Shown piece after piece: positions 10,389-20,920 of a stretch of DNA of 64,000 nucleotides (position 1 is its first letter; each line of letters begins with the position of its first letter). Origin of the DNA: Pantoea sp. Ep11b (lineage in GTDB: Bacteria > Pseudomonadota > Gammaproteobacteria > Enterobacterales > Enterobacteriaceae); assembly GCF_040783975.1 (NCBI RefSeq), contig NZ_CP160631.1, positions 1,302,001-1,366,000 on the forward strand, read 5' to 3'. The notes beneath the pieces are model-generated. The model was not told where the DNA came from, made no database searches, and saw only the letters and a program-made list of their open reading frames with translations. A program made the translations under genes and the position numbers.

Positions 10389-10826
10389 TTATTTGGGAAT
10401 ACGTAAAACCTGACCAGGATAGATTTTATCAGGATGAGAGAGCATCGGCTTATTCGCCTCAAAAATCCTGTTGTATTCATTGGCGTTGCCATAAACCTCT
10501 TTAGAGATTGCGCTCAGCGTATCGCCTTTTTTCACGGTGTAGAGCGCTGACTCGGCCGCGCTGTCGGTAACGGTGACCTTGTCTTCCACTTTGGTAATGC
10601 CTGCGACGTTGCCCGCTGCGATCAGGATCTTCTCTTTCAGCTCCTGCGAAAGGCCATCGCCGGTGACGGTAACGGTGTCGCCGTTGACCTTCACATCCAC
10701 TTTGTCGCTGTCGGGTAAGCCCAGCTTGTTGATGTGATCCTGCAGCTTTTTATTCTGGTCGTCGCCGCCATGCACCGCATCCCATAATTTTTCGCCAGCT
10801 TCTTTCACAAAGTTAAACAGCCCCAT
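10389..10826 (-). CDS. kbp: Potassium-binding BON-LysM protein Kbp (YgaU)
   Basis: 145 residues beginning [18 protein letters not shown], with a BON domain (about 22-88) and a C-terminal LysM domain (about 96-144: [30 protein letters not shown]). In E. coli this cytoplasmic protein binds K+ and is osmotically induced. CCGGAGGTAAT sits ideally before the ATG at 10826; the longer open frame upstream is not used. In E. coli ygaU lies elsewhere (near gabP), so its place here, where tsx and yajD would be, is a rearrangement. Confidence 0.92.
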   Translation of the reverse strand: MGLFNFVKEAGEKLWDAVHGGDDQNKKLQDHINKLGLPDSDKVDVKVNGDTVTVTGDGLSQELKEKILIAAGNVAGITKVEDKVTVTDSAAESALYTVKKGDTLSAISKEVYGNANEYNRIFEANKPMLSHPDKIYPGQVLRIPK

Positions 10827-11012
10827 ATTACCTCCGGTGTGTGAGTGGAAAATTTTTACTGTCGTCTGTAAAGCGTAGTCCGTTTTGCGGCAGACGAAAT
10901 TCAGCGTCATTTATCCTGCGATGAGAATCCCAGGAAAGGCACGGAAGAGATTTTGTTGATCCGCAGTTCGCGTTACACTGTCTGGCCTATCACTCTCGCG
11001 TCAGGAAACGTC

Positions 11013-11462
11013 ATGCATTGCCCATTCTGCTCCGCTGTGGACACCAAAGTGATTGATTCTCGTCTGGTTAGTGAAGGATCGTCGGTGCGACGCCGTCGCC
11101 AGTGTCTGATGTGTCATGAACGCTTCACGACCTTTGAAGTGGCGGAACTGGTGATGCCCCGCGTGGTGAAAAGCAATGACGTGCGCGAACCCTTCAATGA
11201 AGACAAAATGGCCAGCGGGATGATGAAGGCGCTGGAGAAGCGTCCGGTCAGCGCCGACGCGGTCGAGAGCGCCGTGAACCATATTAAAACCCAGCTGCGC
11301 GCCACCGGCGAACGTGAGATCCCGAGCAAACTGATTGGCAATCTGGTGATGGATGAGCTGAAAAAGCTCGATAAAGTCGCCTATATTCGCTTCGCTTCGG
11401 TTTACCGCAGCTTTGAAGACATTCGTGATTTTGGCGAAGAGATCGCCCGGCTACAGGATTAA
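11013..11462 (+). CDS. nrdR: Transcriptional repressor NrdR
   Basis: 149 residues. A nucleotide-sensing repressor of ribonucleotide reductase operons. The zinc ribbon has MHCPFC at the N-terminus and CLMCHERF at about 31-38; an ATP-cone domain fills about 49-139. The ATG at 11013 is set by the conserved MHCPFC; the frame is open 20 codons upstream. ribD begins three bases after the stop, so nrdR-ribD form one unit, as in E. coli. Confidence 0.97.
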   Translation: MHCPFCSAVDTKVIDSRLVSEGSSVRRRRQCLMCHERFTTFEVAELVMPRVVKSNDVREPFNEDKMASGMMKALEKRPVSADAVESAVNHIKTQLRATGEREIPSKLIGNLVMDELKKLDKVAYIRFASVYRSFEDIRDFGEEIARLQD

Positions 11463-11465
11463 ACC

Positions 11466-12566
11466 ATGGACGAACGCTACATGGCGCGCGCGCTGGAACT
11501 GGCGCGACGCGGCCGCTTTACCACCATGCCGAACCCCAACGTCGGCTGCGTTATCGTGCGCGATGGCGAAGTAGTGGGGGAGGGCTGGCATCAGCGTGCG
11601 GGTGAACCCCATGCGGAAGTCCATGCGCTGCGTATGGCTGGCGAAAAAGCGCGGGGCGCAACCGCCTATGTCACGCTCGAACCCTGCAGTCATCATGGCC
11701 GCACGCCGCCCTGCTGTGACGCACTGATCGCCGCCGGTGTGCAGCGTGTTGTGGCCGCGATGCAGGATCCCAATCCCCAGGTTGCCGGCCGTGGACTCCA
11801 CCGCCTGCATCAGGCGGGCATCGACGTCAGCCACGGGCTGATGATGGCCGAAGCAGAGGCACTGAATCGCGGCTTCCTCAAGCGGATGCGCACCGGCTTT
11901 CCGTGGGTGCAGCTCAAGCTGGGCGCGTCACTGGATGGCCGGACGGCGATGGCCAGCGGCGAAAGCCAGTGGATAACCTCGGCGGCGGCCCGTCGCGATG
12001 TGCAGCAGCTGCGCGCGCAGAGCGCCGCGATCCTCAGCAGCAGCGCCACGGTACTGGCAGACGATCCTGCCCTGACGGTGCGCTGGTCTGAACTCAATGA
12101 GGAGAGCCAGGCCCTGCTGGATGAACAGGCAGTGCGCCAGCCGGTGCGGGTCATCATCGACAGCCAGAATCGCGTGACGCCGCAGCATCGGATTATTTCG
12201 CAGCCGGGTGAAACCTGGCTGATGCGCCATCAGCCGGATCAGCAGCACTGGCCGGACGGGGTGACGCAAATCGCGGTGCCGCTGCGCGAGCAGCAGCTGG
12301 ACCTGGTGGCGACGATGATGCTGCTGGGACAGCGTCAGATTAACAGCGTCTGGGTTGAAGCTGGCGCCGCGCTGGCCGGTGCCCTGTTGCAGGCGGGCGT
12401 TGTCGATGAGCTGATCCTCTATGTCGCGCCTAAACTGTTAGGTCACGAAGGGCGCGGCCTGTGCCAGCTGCCAGGGCTCAGCCAGCTGGCTGACGCTCCG
12501 GCGTTCCGTTTCAGCGATGTCCGGCAGGTTGGTGACGATTTACGCCTGACGCTGACACCGCAATAG
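11466..12566 (+). CDS. ribD: Bifunctional riboflavin deaminase/reductase RibD
   Basis: 366 residues. The N-terminal CMP/dCMP-deaminase-type domain (about 1-145) has the zinc motif HAEVHAL and PCSHHGRTPPC; the C-terminal reductase domain (about 147-366) starts QLKLGASLDGRTAM. It performs the second and third steps of riboflavin synthesis from the GTP cyclohydrolase II product. Three bases separate it from nrdR. Confidence 0.97.
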   Translation: MDERYMARALELARRGRFTTMPNPNVGCVIVRDGEVVGEGWHQRAGEPHAEVHALRMAGEKARGATAYVTLEPCSHHGRTPPCCDALIAAGVQRVVAAMQDPNPQVAGRGLHRLHQAGIDVSHGLMMAEAEALNRGFLKRMRTGFPWVQLKLGASLDGRTAMASGESQWITSAAARRDVQQLRAQSAAILSSSATVLADDPALTVRWSELNEESQALLDEQAVRQPVRVIIDSQNRVTPQHRIISQPGETWLMRHQPDQQHWPDGVTQIAVPLREQQLDLVATMMLLGQRQINSVWVEAGAALAGALLQAGVVDELILYVAPKLLGHEGRGLCQLPGLSQLADAPAFRFSDVRQVGDDLRLTLTPQ

Positions 12567-12601
12567 CATGGTCGGAAAAGCGAGAGCACGCCGCCCAAGA
12601 G

Positions 12602-12607
12602 TATGAT
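12602..12607 (+). promoter_or_regulatory. Candidate -10 element before ribH
   Basis: TATGAT in the 90-base gap between ribD and ribH, about 50 bases before the ATG; no clear -35 box. A GC-rich stretch CCCCCCTGCGCGGGG lies just behind it. It suggests ribH-nusB can be transcribed separately from nrdR-ribD. Confidence 0.4.
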
Positions 12608-12656
12608 AGAATCCGCCCCCCTGCGCGGGGCTAACCAAACCCCTTAAAGGATAAGT

Positions 12657-13127
12657 ATGAAAGTTATCGAAGCTGCTGTTGCAACGCCTGAGGCCCGTGT
12701 TGCCATCGTTATTGCGCGTTTTAACAACTTCATTAATGACAGCCTGCTGGATGGCGCAGTTGATGCCCTGAAACGCATTGGCCAGGTCAAAGATGACAAT
12801 ATTACCGTCGTCTGGGTGCCAGGTGCCTATGAACTGCCTCTGGCCGCCCGCACGCTGGCTAACGCTGGCAAACACGATGCGATTATCGCACTCGGTACCG
12901 TGATTCGTGGCGGCACCGCTCACTTCGAATATGTGGCGGGTGAAGCCAGCTCCGGTATCGCCAGCGTCGCCATGAACAGCGATATTCCTGTCGCGTTTGG
13001 CGTGCTGACCACTGAAAGCATCGAGCAGGCCATCGAACGTGCCGGTACCAAAGCGGGTAACAAAGGTGCCGAAGCGGCGCTGACCGCGCTCGAAATGATC
13101 AACGTATTGAAAGCCATTAAAGCCTGA
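12657..13127 (+). CDS. ribH: 6,7-dimethyl-8-ribityllumazine synthase RibH (RibE)
   Basis: 156 residues, the E. coli length. It condenses the ribityl-amino-pyrimidinedione with 3,4-dihydroxybutanone phosphate in an icosahedral shell. The substrate-binding segments [27 protein letters not shown] (with the catalytic His) and [15 protein letters not shown] are intact. AAAGGATAAGT precedes the ATG. The gene is named ribE in E. coli K-12. nusB follows after 19 bases. Confidence 0.97.
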   Translation: MKVIEAAVATPEARVAIVIARFNNFINDSLLDGAVDALKRIGQVKDDNITVVWVPGAYELPLAARTLANAGKHDAIIALGTVIRGGTAHFEYVAGEASSGIASVAMNSDIPVAFGVLTTESIEQAIERAGTKAGNKGAEAALTALEMINVLKAIKA

Positions 13128-13146
13128 TTTTTGTAAGGGGAATTTT

Positions 13147-13566
13147 GTGAAACCTGCTGCTCGTCGTCGCGCCCGTGAGTGCGCTGTTCAGGCGCTTTAC
13201 TCCTGGCAGTTGTCGAACAACGACATTGCCGATGTGGAATACCAGTTTCTGGCGGAACAGGACGTCAAAGATGTCGACATTACCTACTTCCGCGAACTGC
13301 TGTCCGGTGTGGCGACCAACAGTGCGTATCTGGATGGACTGATGAAGCCCTGGCTGTCGCGTCAGCTCGAAGAGCTGGGTCAGGTAGAGAAAGCGATTCT
13401 GCGCATCTCGCTCTATGAGCTCAGCAAACGTGATGATGTGCCCTATAAAGTGGCCATCAATGAAGGCATTGAGCTGGCGAAAGTCTTCGGTGCCGAAGAC
13501 AGTCATAAATTTGTCAACGGCGTGCTGGATAAAGCCGGTCCACAAATTCGACCCCATCGCAAATAA
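13147..13566 (+). CDS. nusB: Transcription antitermination factor NusB
   Basis: 139 residues, all-helical, nearly identical to E. coli NusB. With NusE (S10) it binds boxA RNA of rRNA leaders and promotes processive transcription. GTG start with GTAAGGGGAATTTT upstream. The conserved [13 protein letters not shown] at the N-terminus and KFVNGVLDK near the end are present. A strong terminator follows directly. Confidence 0.98.
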   Translation: MKPAARRRARECAVQALYSWQLSNNDIADVEYQFLAEQDVKDVDITYFRELLSGVATNSAYLDGLMKPWLSRQLEELGQVEKAILRISLYELSKRDDVPYKVAINEGIELAKVFGAEDSHKFVNGVLDKAGPQIRPHRK

Positions 13567-13570
13567 TCAA

Positions 13571-13595
13571 AAAGGCCGGCTTGCCGGCCTTTTTT
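13571..13595 (+). terminator. Terminator between nusB and thiL
   Basis: Perfect 10-bp stem AAAGGCCGGC/GCCGGCCTTT (13571-13580 with 13583-13592) with a TT loop and a T run. It separates ribH-nusB from thiL-pgpA. Confidence 0.9.
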
Positions 13596-13621
13596 CATGA
13601 AGGGTTAAGCGGAACGTAATT

Positions 13622-14599
13622 ATGTCTTGTGGTGAATTTGAACTCATCGCACGCTACTTCAACCGCAGAACGCGCAGCCGCCGTGATGTCGAGCTCGGCA
13701 TCGGTGACGATTGTGCGTTACTTAGCGTGCCGGAAAAACAGACGCTGGCGATCAGCACGGATACGCTGGTCGCGGGTGTCCACTTCTTACGGGATATCCA
13801 TCCTGCCGATCTCGGTTACAAAGCCCTGGCGGTCAACCTCAGCGATCTCGCGGCGATGGGTGCCGATCCCGCGTGGCTGACGCTGGCCCTGACGCTGCCG
13901 CAGGTCGATGAGAGCTGGCTGTCCGCCTTCAGCGAAAGCCTGTTCGAACTGCTGGAATATTACGATATGCAGCTGGTCGGCGGCGACACCACGCGCGGGT
14001 CGCTGAGTCTGACGCTGGCGATCCACGGCATGGTGCCGCAGGGTCGTGCCCTGAAGCGTTCCGGTGCAAAACCCGGCGACTGGATCTATGTGACCGGCAC
14101 GCTGGGCGACAGTGCGGCCGGGCTGGCGCTGCTGCAGCACCACTGTCGCATCAGCGATCCGGTAGTGCATGAAGCGCTGATTAAACGCCATCTGCGCCCG
14201 ATGCCACGCATTCTGCAGGGACAGGCTCTGCGTTCACTCGCCTCTTCAGCGGTGGATATCTCCGACGGTCTGATCTCCGATCTCGGCCATGTGCTGAAAG
14301 CCAGCGGCTGTGGCGCCCGCCTGAATCTGGAGGCGCTGCCGCTCTCGGCGGCGCTGCGCGATCACTTCGAGCCGGAGCAGGTGCTGCGCTGGGCGCTGAG
14401 TGGCGGCGAAGATTACGAACTCTGCTTCACCGTGCCGGAAGTCAATCATGGCGCGCTCGATGTGGCGCTGGGTCACCTGGGCGTGCCTTACACCTGTATC
14501 GGGCAGATAGCGCCGGAGTCGGATGGCCTGACGCTGCTGGACAACGGCAAGCCCGCGACATTCCGCCATAAAGGGTTCGATCACTTTGAGACTAAATAA
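13622..14599 (+). CDS. thiL: Thiamine-monophosphate kinase ThiL
   Basis: 325 residues; phosphorylates thiamine phosphate to thiamine diphosphate, the last step of cofactor synthesis. Conserved metal and nucleotide sites: [42 protein letters not shown] and [11 protein letters not shown]. The ATG at 13622 is 26 bases after the nusB terminator hairpin. pgpA overlaps its last 14 bases. Confidence 0.97.
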   Translation: MSCGEFELIARYFNRRTRSRRDVELGIGDDCALLSVPEKQTLAISTDTLVAGVHFLRDIHPADLGYKALAVNLSDLAAMGADPAWLTLALTLPQVDESWLSAFSESLFELLEYYDMQLVGGDTTRGSLSLTLAIHGMVPQGRALKRSGAKPGDWIYVTGTLGDSAAGLALLQHHCRISDPVVHEALIKRHLRPMPRILQGQALRSLASSAVDISDGLISDLGHVLKASGCGARLNLEALPLSAALRDHFEPEQVLRWALSGGEDYELCFTVPEVNHGALDVALGHLGVPYTCIGQIAPESDGLTLLDNGKPATFRHKGFDHFETK

Positions 14600-15083
14600 C
14601 GACGTGGCGAAAAGCCGCCTGCGGATGCGTAATCCCTGGCATCTGCTGGCAACCGGTTTTGGCAGCGGGTTAAGCCCGGTGGTGCCCGGTACCATGGGGT
14701 CGCTGGCGGCGATTCCCTTCTGGTGGCTGATGACGTTTCTGCCGCAGGATCTCTATTCGCTGGTGGTGCTGGTGGGCATCTGCGTTGGTGTCTATCTGTG
14801 CCATCGCACTGCTAAAGACATGGGCGTACACGATCACGGCAGTATTGTCTGGGATGAGTTTATCGGCATGTGGATTACCCTGATGGCGATTCCGGTCAAC
14901 AGCTGGCAGTGGGTGGCGGGGGGCTTTGTGCTGTTCCGTATTCTTGATATGTGGAAGCCGTGGCCGATTCGCTGGTTTGACCGCAACGTTCACGGTGGCA
15001 TGGGCATCATGGTGGATGACATCATCGCTGGCGTGATTGCGGCGGTGATGCTCTACGGCTTTGGGGTCTGGCTGGCGGGCTGA
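14586..15083 (+). CDS. pgpA: Phosphatidylglycerophosphatase A PgpA
   Basis: 165 residues, inner membrane; dephosphorylates phosphatidylglycerol phosphate. Conserved [16 protein letters not shown] near the start, [14 protein letters not shown] (acidic metal site), and [16 protein letters not shown] with [11 protein letters not shown]; about four membrane segments. The start is uncertain: TTG at 14586, with AAAGGG about 10 bases upstream, gives an N-terminus similar in length to E. coli, whereas GTG at 14604 (VAKSRLRM) is the alternative. It overlaps the end of thiL, so the two are coupled. Confidence 0.95.
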   Translation: MRLNNDVAKSRLRMRNPWHLLATGFGSGLSPVVPGTMGSLAAIPFWWLMTFLPQDLYSLVVLVGICVGVYLCHRTAKDMGVHDHGSIVWDEFIGMWITLMAIPVNSWQWVAGGFVLFRILDMWKPWPIRWFDRNVHGGMGIMVDDIIAGVIAAVMLYGFGVWLAG

Positions 15084-15112
15084 CCGCTAAGCCGAATCCC
15101 TTCCCAAAGGGT

Positions 15113-15135
15113 GTGACGCCCGGCCAGGGCGTCAC
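15113..15135. terminator. Hairpin between convergent pgpA and yajO
   Basis: 9-bp stem GTGACGCCC/GGGCGTCAC with loop GGCCA and no T run on either side; probably a shared 3'-end hairpin. Confidence 0.5.
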
Positions 15136-15143
15136 GTCTGGCA

Positions 15144-16118
15144 CTACTCGAACCCCACCGCCTGATGCGGCTGGTAAACCTCTTCCAGCAGGGTAATCTC
15201 CTCGTCACTCAGCGTGACATCGACCGCCTTCACCAGATCCGCAAACTGCTCCGCACGCGACGCGCCGATAATCGGTGCCGTGACGGCAGGCTTGCTCAGC
15301 AGCCAGGCGAGCGCCACCTGCGCACGGGTGACGCCTTTACTCTCCGCCACCTGTGCCAGTCGCCCGGCGATCGCGGCATCGTTCTCTTCAGTGCTCTCAT
15401 AGAGCTTCGCCATTACCTGATCGGAGACGGAACGTGCGGTGTTTTCACCCCACGGGCGGGTCAGCTTACCGCGTGCCAGCGGGCTCCACGGCAGCACGGC
15501 AACCTGCTCTTTCAGGCAGAGCGGATGCATTTCGCGCTCCTCTTCACGCTGAATCAGGTTGTACTGATCCTGCATGGTGACAAAGCGGTGCCAGCCCTGT
15601 TCCGACTGCATCTGCAGGGCGCGGGCAAACTGGCTGGCGTGCATTGACGAGGCGCCGATATAGCGGGCTTTGCCCGACTGTACAACGTCATGCAGGGCTT
15701 CCAGCGTCTCCTCCAGCGGCGTGTCGTAATCCCAGCGGTGGATCTGCAGCAGGTCTACGTGCTCCATGCCGAGGCGCTGCAGGCTGTCATCGATGGATTG
15801 CAGGATATTTTTGCGTGACAGACCCTGAGAGAGATTGCTCAGCGGAAAATAGACTTTTGTGGCAACCACGATCTCTTCACGGCGGGCAAAATCCCTGAGC
15901 GCGCGGCCCAGAATCTCTTCGCTGCTGCCATCAGAGTAGCTGTTGGCGGTGTCGAAGAAGTTGATGCCCGCCTCCAGCGCCTGCTGGATCAGCGGACGGC
16001 TGCCTGACTCCGGCAGCGTCCAGGCGTGATTGCCGCGCGTGGGCTCACCGTAGGTCATACAGCCCAGGCAGAGGCGCGAAACCTGGAGATCGGTGGTACC
16101 CAGTTGAATCATTTTCAT
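15144..16118 (-). CDS. yajO: Aldo-keto reductase YajO
   Basis: 324 residues, a TIM-barrel NADPH-dependent aldo/keto reductase. The catalytic tetrad is visible: Asp and Tyr in FDTANSYSDG (about 56-65), Lys in VVATKVYFP and His in LLQIHRWD. E. coli YajO is implicated in 1-deoxyxylulose-phosphate metabolism and can feed thiamine precursor supply, which fits the location directly behind dxs on the same strand. The natural substrate is not known from sequence. A strong hairpin lies in the 81-base gap to dxs. Confidence 0.92.
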   Translation of the reverse strand: MKMIQLGTTDLQVSRLCLGCMTYGEPTRGNHAWTLPESGSRPLIQQALEAGINFFDTANSYSDGSSEEILGRALRDFARREEIVVATKVYFPLSNLSQGLSRKNILQSIDDSLQRLGMEHVDLLQIHRWDYDTPLEETLEALHDVVQSGKARYIGASSMHASQFARALQMQSEQGWHRFVTMQDQYNLIQREEEREMHPLCLKEQVAVLPWSPLARGKLTRPWGENTARSVSDQVMAKLYESTEENDAAIAGRLAQVAESKGVTRAQVALAWLLSKPAVTAPIIGASRAEQFADLVKAVDVTLSDEEITLLEEVYQPHQAVGFE

Positions 16119-16165
16119 GGTGGAGGCTCCTGCGAAAGTGCAAAGGTTTTAGCATAGCAGGATGT

Positions 16166-16188
16166 TGCGCTCCCCGAGGGGGAGCGCA
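16166..16188 (-). terminator. Strong hairpin between dxs and yajO
   Basis: Perfect 10-bp stem TGCGCTCCCC/GGGGAGCGCA with a 3-base loop, 11 bases beyond the dxs stop. It lacks a good U run (ACATCC on the minus strand), so it may attenuate rather than stop transcription into yajO. Confidence 0.55.
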
Positions 16189-16199
16189 GAGAGGAGTGA

Positions 16200-18065
16200 C
16201 TACTGCGCCAGCCAGCGGGCGATCTGCTGCTGAATGCCCTCCGCGTCCAGCTGATAGTCGTGGCGTATTTCATCCTGCGTCCCCTGCGGGATGAACTCAT
16301 CAGGCAGACCGATGTTGAGCACCGGTACAGCCAGGCGTTTCGCCATGATAAATTCATTGACGCCACTGCCGGCGCCGCCTTTGATGGCGCCTTCTTCCAG
16401 CGTGATCAGCGAGTCGTGCGTAGCGGCCAGCCCGGCGATCAATGCTTCATCCAGCGGCTTCACAAAGCGCATATCGACCAGGGTGGCATTCAGCGCCTCC
16501 GCCGTGGCCGCGGCTTCCGGCAGCAGCGTGCCGAAGTTCAGGATCGCCAGCTTTTCACCCTGACGCTTCACCACGGCTTTACCCAGCGGCAGGCTCTGCA
16601 GCGGCGCCAGTGGCGTGCCGACACCGGTGCCACGCGGATAGCGCACGGCGCTGGGGCCATCCTGATAGTGATAGCCGGTGTAGAGCATCTGACGGCATTC
16701 GTTTTCGTCGCTCGGGGTCATGATCACCATATCCGGCACGCAGCGCAGATAGGCGAGATCAAAGGCGCCCTGGTGGGTCTGGCCATCCGCGCCAACAATA
16801 CCACCACGATCGATAGCAAACAGGACCGGCAGTTTCTGAATAGCGACGTCATGGATCAGCTGATCGTAGGCGCGCTGCAGGAAGGTGGAGTAGATGGCCA
16901 CGACCGGCTTATAGCCGCCAATCGCCATACCGGCTGCGAAGGTGACCGCATGTTGTTCGGCAATCGCCACATCAAAATACTGGTTCGGGAATTCGCGTGA
17001 GAAGGCCACCATGCCGGAGCCTTCACGCATTGCCGGGGTGATCGCCATCAGCTTCGGATCGTCTGCGGCCATCTCGCACAGCCAGTTACCGAAGATTTTC
17101 GAATAGCTCGGCAGGCCCTCTGCGCTTTTCGGCAGTTCGCCAATCGCCGGGTCGAATTTAGGTACCGCGTGCCAGGCAATCGGATCTTCCTCGGCTGGCG
17201 CGTAGCCTTTGCCTTTTTTGGTCATGATATGCAGGAACTGCGGCCCTTTCAGGTTGCGCATGTTGCTCAGCGTATTGACCAGCGTCAGAACATCGTGACC
17301 GTCAACCGGGCCGATGTAGTTGAAGCCCAGCTCTTCAAACAGCGTCCCCGGCACGACCATGCCCTTGAGATGCTCTTCGGTGCGTCTGACCAGCTCTTTG
17401 ATCGGGGGCAGGCTGGTCAGCACCCGCTTGCTGCCTTCGCGCAGGCGGGAATAGGTTTTGCCGGACAGAATCTGCGCCAGGCGGTTGTTCAGCGCGCCGA
17501 CGTTCTCGGAGATCGACATTTCGTTGTCGTTGAGGATCACCAGCATATCCGGCTTGATATCACCGGCGTGGTTCATCGCCTCAAACGCCATACCGGCGGT
17601 GATGGCGCCATCGCCAATGATGCAGGCGGTGCGGCGGCCCTGACCTTCACGTTCGGCCGCAGCCGCCATGCCCAGACCGGCACTGATAGAGGTGGAGGAG
17701 TGACCGACGCTCAGCACGTCATATTCACTTTCGCCGCGCCACGGAAACGGGTGTACGCCATTTTTCTGACGGATGGTGCCGATGCGATCGCGGCGACCCG
17801 TCAGGATTTTATGGGGATAAGCCTGATGACCCACATCCCAGACCAGATGGTCAAAGGGGGTGTTGTAGACATAATGCAGCGCGACCGTCAGTTCGACTAC
17901 GCCCAGACCCGACGCAAAATGGCCGCTGGAGCGGCTCACACTGTCTAACAGATACTGACGCAGTTCATCACACAGCGCAGGCAACTTCTCTTTGGGCAGG
18001 GCGCGCAGCTCCTGAACCGTGTTTGCAAGCGCCAGTGTCGGGTATTTAGCAATATCAAAACTCAT
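16200..18065 (-). CDS. dxs: 1-deoxy-D-xylulose-5-phosphate synthase Dxs
   Basis: 621 residues. A thiamine-diphosphate enzyme that joins pyruvate and glyceraldehyde 3-phosphate, the entry step for isoprenoids and a source of the thiamine thiazole and pyridoxal. The ThDP motif is [18 protein letters not shown]...[12 protein letters not shown], the transketolase-type pyrimidine domain has the [16 protein letters not shown] block, and [15 protein letters not shown] follows. Start at 18065 ([14 protein letters not shown]) by homology; the frame is open 12 codons further into ispA. It lies third in xseB-ispA-dxs-yajO. Confidence 0.97.
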   Translation of the reverse strand: MSFDIAKYPTLALANTVQELRALPKEKLPALCDELRQYLLDSVSRSSGHFASGLGVVELTVALHYVYNTPFDHLVWDVGHQAYPHKILTGRRDRIGTIRQKNGVHPFPWRGESEYDVLSVGHSSTSISAGLGMAAAAEREGQGRRTACIIGDGAITAGMAFEAMNHAGDIKPDMLVILNDNEMSISENVGALNNRLAQILSGKTYSRLREGSKRVLTSLPPIKELVRRTEEHLKGMVVPGTLFEELGFNYIGPVDGHDVLTLVNTLSNMRNLKGPQFLHIMTKKGKGYAPAEEDPIAWHAVPKFDPAIGELPKSAEGLPSYSKIFGNWLCEMAADDPKLMAITPAMREGSGMVAFSREFPNQYFDVAIAEQHAVTFAAGMAIGGYKPVVAIYSTFLQRAYDQLIHDVAIQKLPVLFAIDRGGIVGADGQTHQGAFDLAYLRCVPDMVIMTPSDENECRQMLYTGYHYQDGPSAVRYPRGTGVGTPLAPLQSLPLGKAVVKRQGEKLAILNFGTLLPEAAATAEALNATLVDMRFVKPLDEALIAGLAATHDSLITLEEGAIKGGAGSGVNEFIMAKRLAVPVLNIGLPDEFIPQGTQDEIRHDYQLDAEGIQQQIARWLAQ

Positions 18066-18084
18066 CAGAGACTCATTATGGAAG

Positions 18085-18984
18085 TTATTTGTCGCGTTCA
18101 ATTATGAAGCTCGCCAGCGCCTGCAGTGCTGTAGTGTTATAAGAGTGCGCAGCGAGCATTTCTAAAGCATCAAGAGCTTCCTGATACAAATCCCGCGCTT
18201 TGGCACGGGCATTTTCAAGACCTAACAATGAAGGATAGGTGCTTTTTCCCAGATGCTCATCGGCACCCTGGCGTTTTCCGATGATCGCTGTGTCACCCAC
18301 CACATCCAGAATATCGTCCTGCACCTGAAAAGCGAGACCGATCGCCGCGGCATAGCGGTCCAGCAGCGGCAGCGCATCACGGCCCGCGTCACCTGCCGCC
18401 AGCGCACCCAGACGCACGGCGGAACGGATCAGGGCACCGGTTTTGTGGCGATGAATCTGTTCAAGCTGGTCGAGACCGACCTGTTTGCCTTCTGCGGCTA
18501 AATCCAGTGCCTGGCCGCCACACATCCCGGCAACGCCGCTGGCTTGCGCCAGTTCGGAGAGCATCTTAAGACGATATTCCGCGCTGACACCGGGCATCGC
18601 TGCATCGGCCAGAATAGAAAAGGCCAGCGTCTGCAGGGCGTCGCCCGCCAGAATCGCGGTGTCTTCGCCATATTTAATGTGACAGGTTGGCTGCCCGCGA
18701 CGCAGTGCATCATCATCCATCGCAGGGAGATCGTCATGAATCAGGGAGTACGCATGAATGCATTCAACCGCGGCGGCGGGCGCATCCAGACTCGCCGGGT
18801 CGGCGTGGAGCATTTCGCCGGTAGCGTAGACCAGAAAAGGACGCAGGCGTTTACCGCCTAATAATGCCCCATAATGCATGGCATTCACCAGAGGAGAACT
18901 CTGAAAAGGAAGTGGCTCTATAAAACGCGTCAGCGCGGCGTTAACCTGCTGCTGACGATCGTCGAGTAAGCGGGCAAAATCCAT
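18085..18984 (-). CDS. ispA: Farnesyl diphosphate synthase IspA
   Basis: 299 residues. Sequentially condenses isopentenyl diphosphate with dimethylallyl and geranyl diphosphate. The two Asp-rich motifs are complete: [15 protein letters not shown] and [22 protein letters not shown] is the diphosphate-binding stretch. Its ATG overlaps the TAA of xseB by one base (TAATG), and dxs follows 19 bases later. Confidence 0.97.
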   Translation of the reverse strand: MDFARLLDDRQQQVNAALTRFIEPLPFQSSPLVNAMHYGALLGGKRLRPFLVYATGEMLHADPASLDAPAAAVECIHAYSLIHDDLPAMDDDALRRGQPTCHIKYGEDTAILAGDALQTLAFSILADAAMPGVSAEYRLKMLSELAQASGVAGMCGGQALDLAAEGKQVGLDQLEQIHRHKTGALIRSAVRLGALAAGDAGRDALPLLDRYAAAIGLAFQVQDDILDVVGDTAIIGKRQGADEHLGKSTYPSLLGLENARAKARDLYQEALDALEMLAAHSYNTTALQALASFIIERDK

Positions 18985-19226
18985 TAGTTGTTTTCCGGCG
19001 TGAAAGCAGTGAGATCGGCGTCTTTGTCGTCGTTCAGCAGAATACGGACGCGCTGTTCAGCCTGCTGCAGCGTCTGCTGGCCGGTGCGCGCCAGCTGAAC
19101 GCCGCGCTCAAACTCATTCAGGGCTTCTTCCAGCGGCAGTTCACCACTTTCCAGACGGCTGACAATCTGCTCCAGCTGCTGCAATGACGTTTCAAAGCTG
19201 GCTGGCTGTTCGGCTTTTTTCGGCAT
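18984..19226 (-). CDS. xseB: Exodeoxyribonuclease VII small subunit XseB
   Basis: 80 residues, the E. coli length. Helical small subunit of the single-strand-specific exonuclease VII; conserved [33 protein letters not shown]. First gene of the xseB-ispA-dxs-yajO unit, divergent from thiI. Confidence 0.96.
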   Translation of the reverse strand: MPKKAEQPASFETSLQQLEQIVSRLESGELPLEEALNEFERGVQLARTGQQTLQQAEQRVRILLNDDKDADLTAFTPENN

Positions 19227-19347
19227 ATTTCGTGTCGACTCACGGTTGGGACATTATCTCGCAATCGGTCATGGTAGCTGAGACCCTATGATTAGCAAAA
19301 TAATCAATGCGGCGGCTGATGAAGAAGCAGTCACCTGACAAAGGTGA

Positions 19348-19353
19348 TATACT
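19348..19353 (+). promoter_or_regulatory. Candidate -10 element of thiI
   Basis: TATACT in the 232-base divergent region between xseB and thiI, overlapped on its upstream side by the small hairpin TCACCTGACAAAGGTGA (19331-19347). The -35 is poor. The remainder of the gap shows nothing clear. Confidence 0.35.
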
Positions 19354-19458
19354 CCCGCGCCTCGGATGCGGTTGCGCCTTGCAGCCCGCAATTTTGTGAT
19401 TTTACCAGCTAAGTGCTGCCTGTTTTAGCACTTATTTGCCCAACGAAGCTGTGTCGCC

Positions 19459-20907
19459 ATGAAGTTTATCATCAAGTTATTTCCTGAAATCACCATCAAG
19501 AGTCAGTCGGTGCGTTTGCGCTTTATCAAGATTCTTGCCAGCAATATCCGTAACGTCCTGAAAACCGTGAGCGACGACATCGCCGTTGTGCGTTTCTGGG
19601 ATCACATTGAAGTGCGGTCAAAAAATCCGGCGCTGCGGGACACTATTCCCGATGAGCTGACGCGCATTCCAGGGATCCATCACGTTTTAGCGGTCGAAGA
19701 TTGTGAGTACACCGACGTCCATCACATCTTCGAACAGACGCTGGCGCAGTATCGTGACAGTCTCGAAGGAAAGAGCTTCTGCGTACGTGTAAAACGCCGT
19801 GGTAAGCATAGCTTCAGTTCACAGGATGTGGAGCGTTATGTCGGCGGCGGTCTGAATCAGCACATTGAAAGCGCCCGCGTGCAGTTGAAAAACCCGGAAG
19901 TCACGGTTCATCTTGAGGTGGAAGAGAACCGACTGACGCTGGTGACCGCGCGCTACGAAGGCCTGGGCGGTTTCCCGATCGGGACGCAGGAAGATGTGCT
20001 GTCGCTGATTTCCGGGGGGTTTGACTCCGGCGTCTCCAGCTATATGCTGCTGCGTCGTGGCAGCCGCGTGCACTACTGCTTCTTTAATCTTGGCGGCGCG
20101 GCGCATGAGATCGGCGTCCGTCAGGTGGCACATTATCTGTGGAACCGTTTTGGCCGTTCACACCGCGTACGCTTTGTGGCCATCAATTTCGAGCCGGTGG
20201 TGGGCGAAATTCTGGAAAAAGTGGATGACGGGCAGATGGGCGTGGTGCTGAAGCGCATGATGGTGCGTGCCGCCTCGACGATTGCGGAGCGTTACGGCGT
20301 GCAGGCGCTGGTTACCGGTGAAGCGGTCGGCCAGGTGTCGAGCCAGACGCTGACCAATCTGCGTCTGATTGATAATGCGTCCGATACGCTGATTCTGCGT
20401 CCCCTGATTTCGCATGATAAAGAACACATCATCAAAGTTGCCCGCGAGATCGGCACCGAAGATTTTGCCAGCACCATGCCGGAATATTGTGGCGTGATCT
20501 CAAAAAGCCCGACGGTGAAAGCGGTGAAGGCGAAGATTGAAGCTGAAGAGCAGAACTTCGACTTCTCCATTCTGGATCGGGTCGTGGAGGAGGCGACGAA
20601 CGTCGACATCCGTACCATCGCCGAGCAGACCGAAGAGGAAGTGGTGGAAGTGGAAACTGTCGCCCTGCTGAGTGAAAACGATGTGGTGCTGGATATCCGC
20701 GCCATCGACGAGCAGGAAGAGAATCCGCTGGAGCTGAACGCCACGGAGGTGAAGTCGCTGCCGTTCTACAAACTCAGCACGCAGTTTGGCAATCTCGATC
20801 AGAACCGCACCTGGCTGCTCTATTGCGATCGCGGGGTGATGAGCCGTCTTCAGGCGCTCTACCTGCATGAGCAGGGCTTTAAGAACGTGAAAGTCTACCG
20901 GCCTTAG
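19459..20907 (+). CDS. thiI: tRNA 4-thiouridine synthase / thiamine sulfurtransferase ThiI
   Basis: 482 residues. Order: ferredoxin-like and THUMP domain (about 1-165), PP-loop ATPase with [10 protein letters not shown] (about 189-198), linker, and a C-terminal rhodanese domain whose persulfide cysteine is C456 in [10 protein letters not shown]. This full-length enteric form both adenylates and thiolates U8 of tRNA and passes sulfur for thiazole synthesis. Transcribed alone, convergent with yajL. Confidence 0.97.
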   Translation: MKFIIKLFPEITIKSQSVRLRFIKILASNIRNVLKTVSDDIAVVRFWDHIEVRSKNPALRDTIPDELTRIPGIHHVLAVEDCEYTDVHHIFEQTLAQYRDSLEGKSFCVRVKRRGKHSFSSQDVERYVGGGLNQHIESARVQLKNPEVTVHLEVEENRLTLVTARYEGLGGFPIGTQEDVLSLISGGFDSGVSSYMLLRRGSRVHYCFFNLGGAAHEIGVRQVAHYLWNRFGRSHRVRFVAINFEPVVGEILEKVDDGQMGVVLKRMMVRAASTIAERYGVQALVTGEAVGQVSSQTLTNLRLIDNASDTLILRPLISHDKEHIIKVAREIGTEDFASTMPEYCGVISKSPTVKAVKAKIEAEEQNFDFSILDRVVEEATNVDIRTIAEQTEEEVVEVETVALLSENDVVLDIRAIDEQEENPLELNATEVKSLPFYKLSTQFGNLDQNRTWLLYCDRGVMSRLQALYLHEQGFKNVKVYRP

Positions 20908-20920
20908 GGCTGTGCGTATT

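Noticed and set aside
12567..12656. Gap before ribH considered as an FMN riboswitch
   Set aside because: Only 90 bases, without the conserved multi-helix RFN element; enteric FMN riboswitches sit before ribB.
19261..19300. CTGAGA-containing stretch before thiI considered as a TPP riboswitch
   Set aside because: Only a few bases resemble the THI box; the paired helices and the second conserved loop are missing, and thiI is not normally riboswitch controlled.
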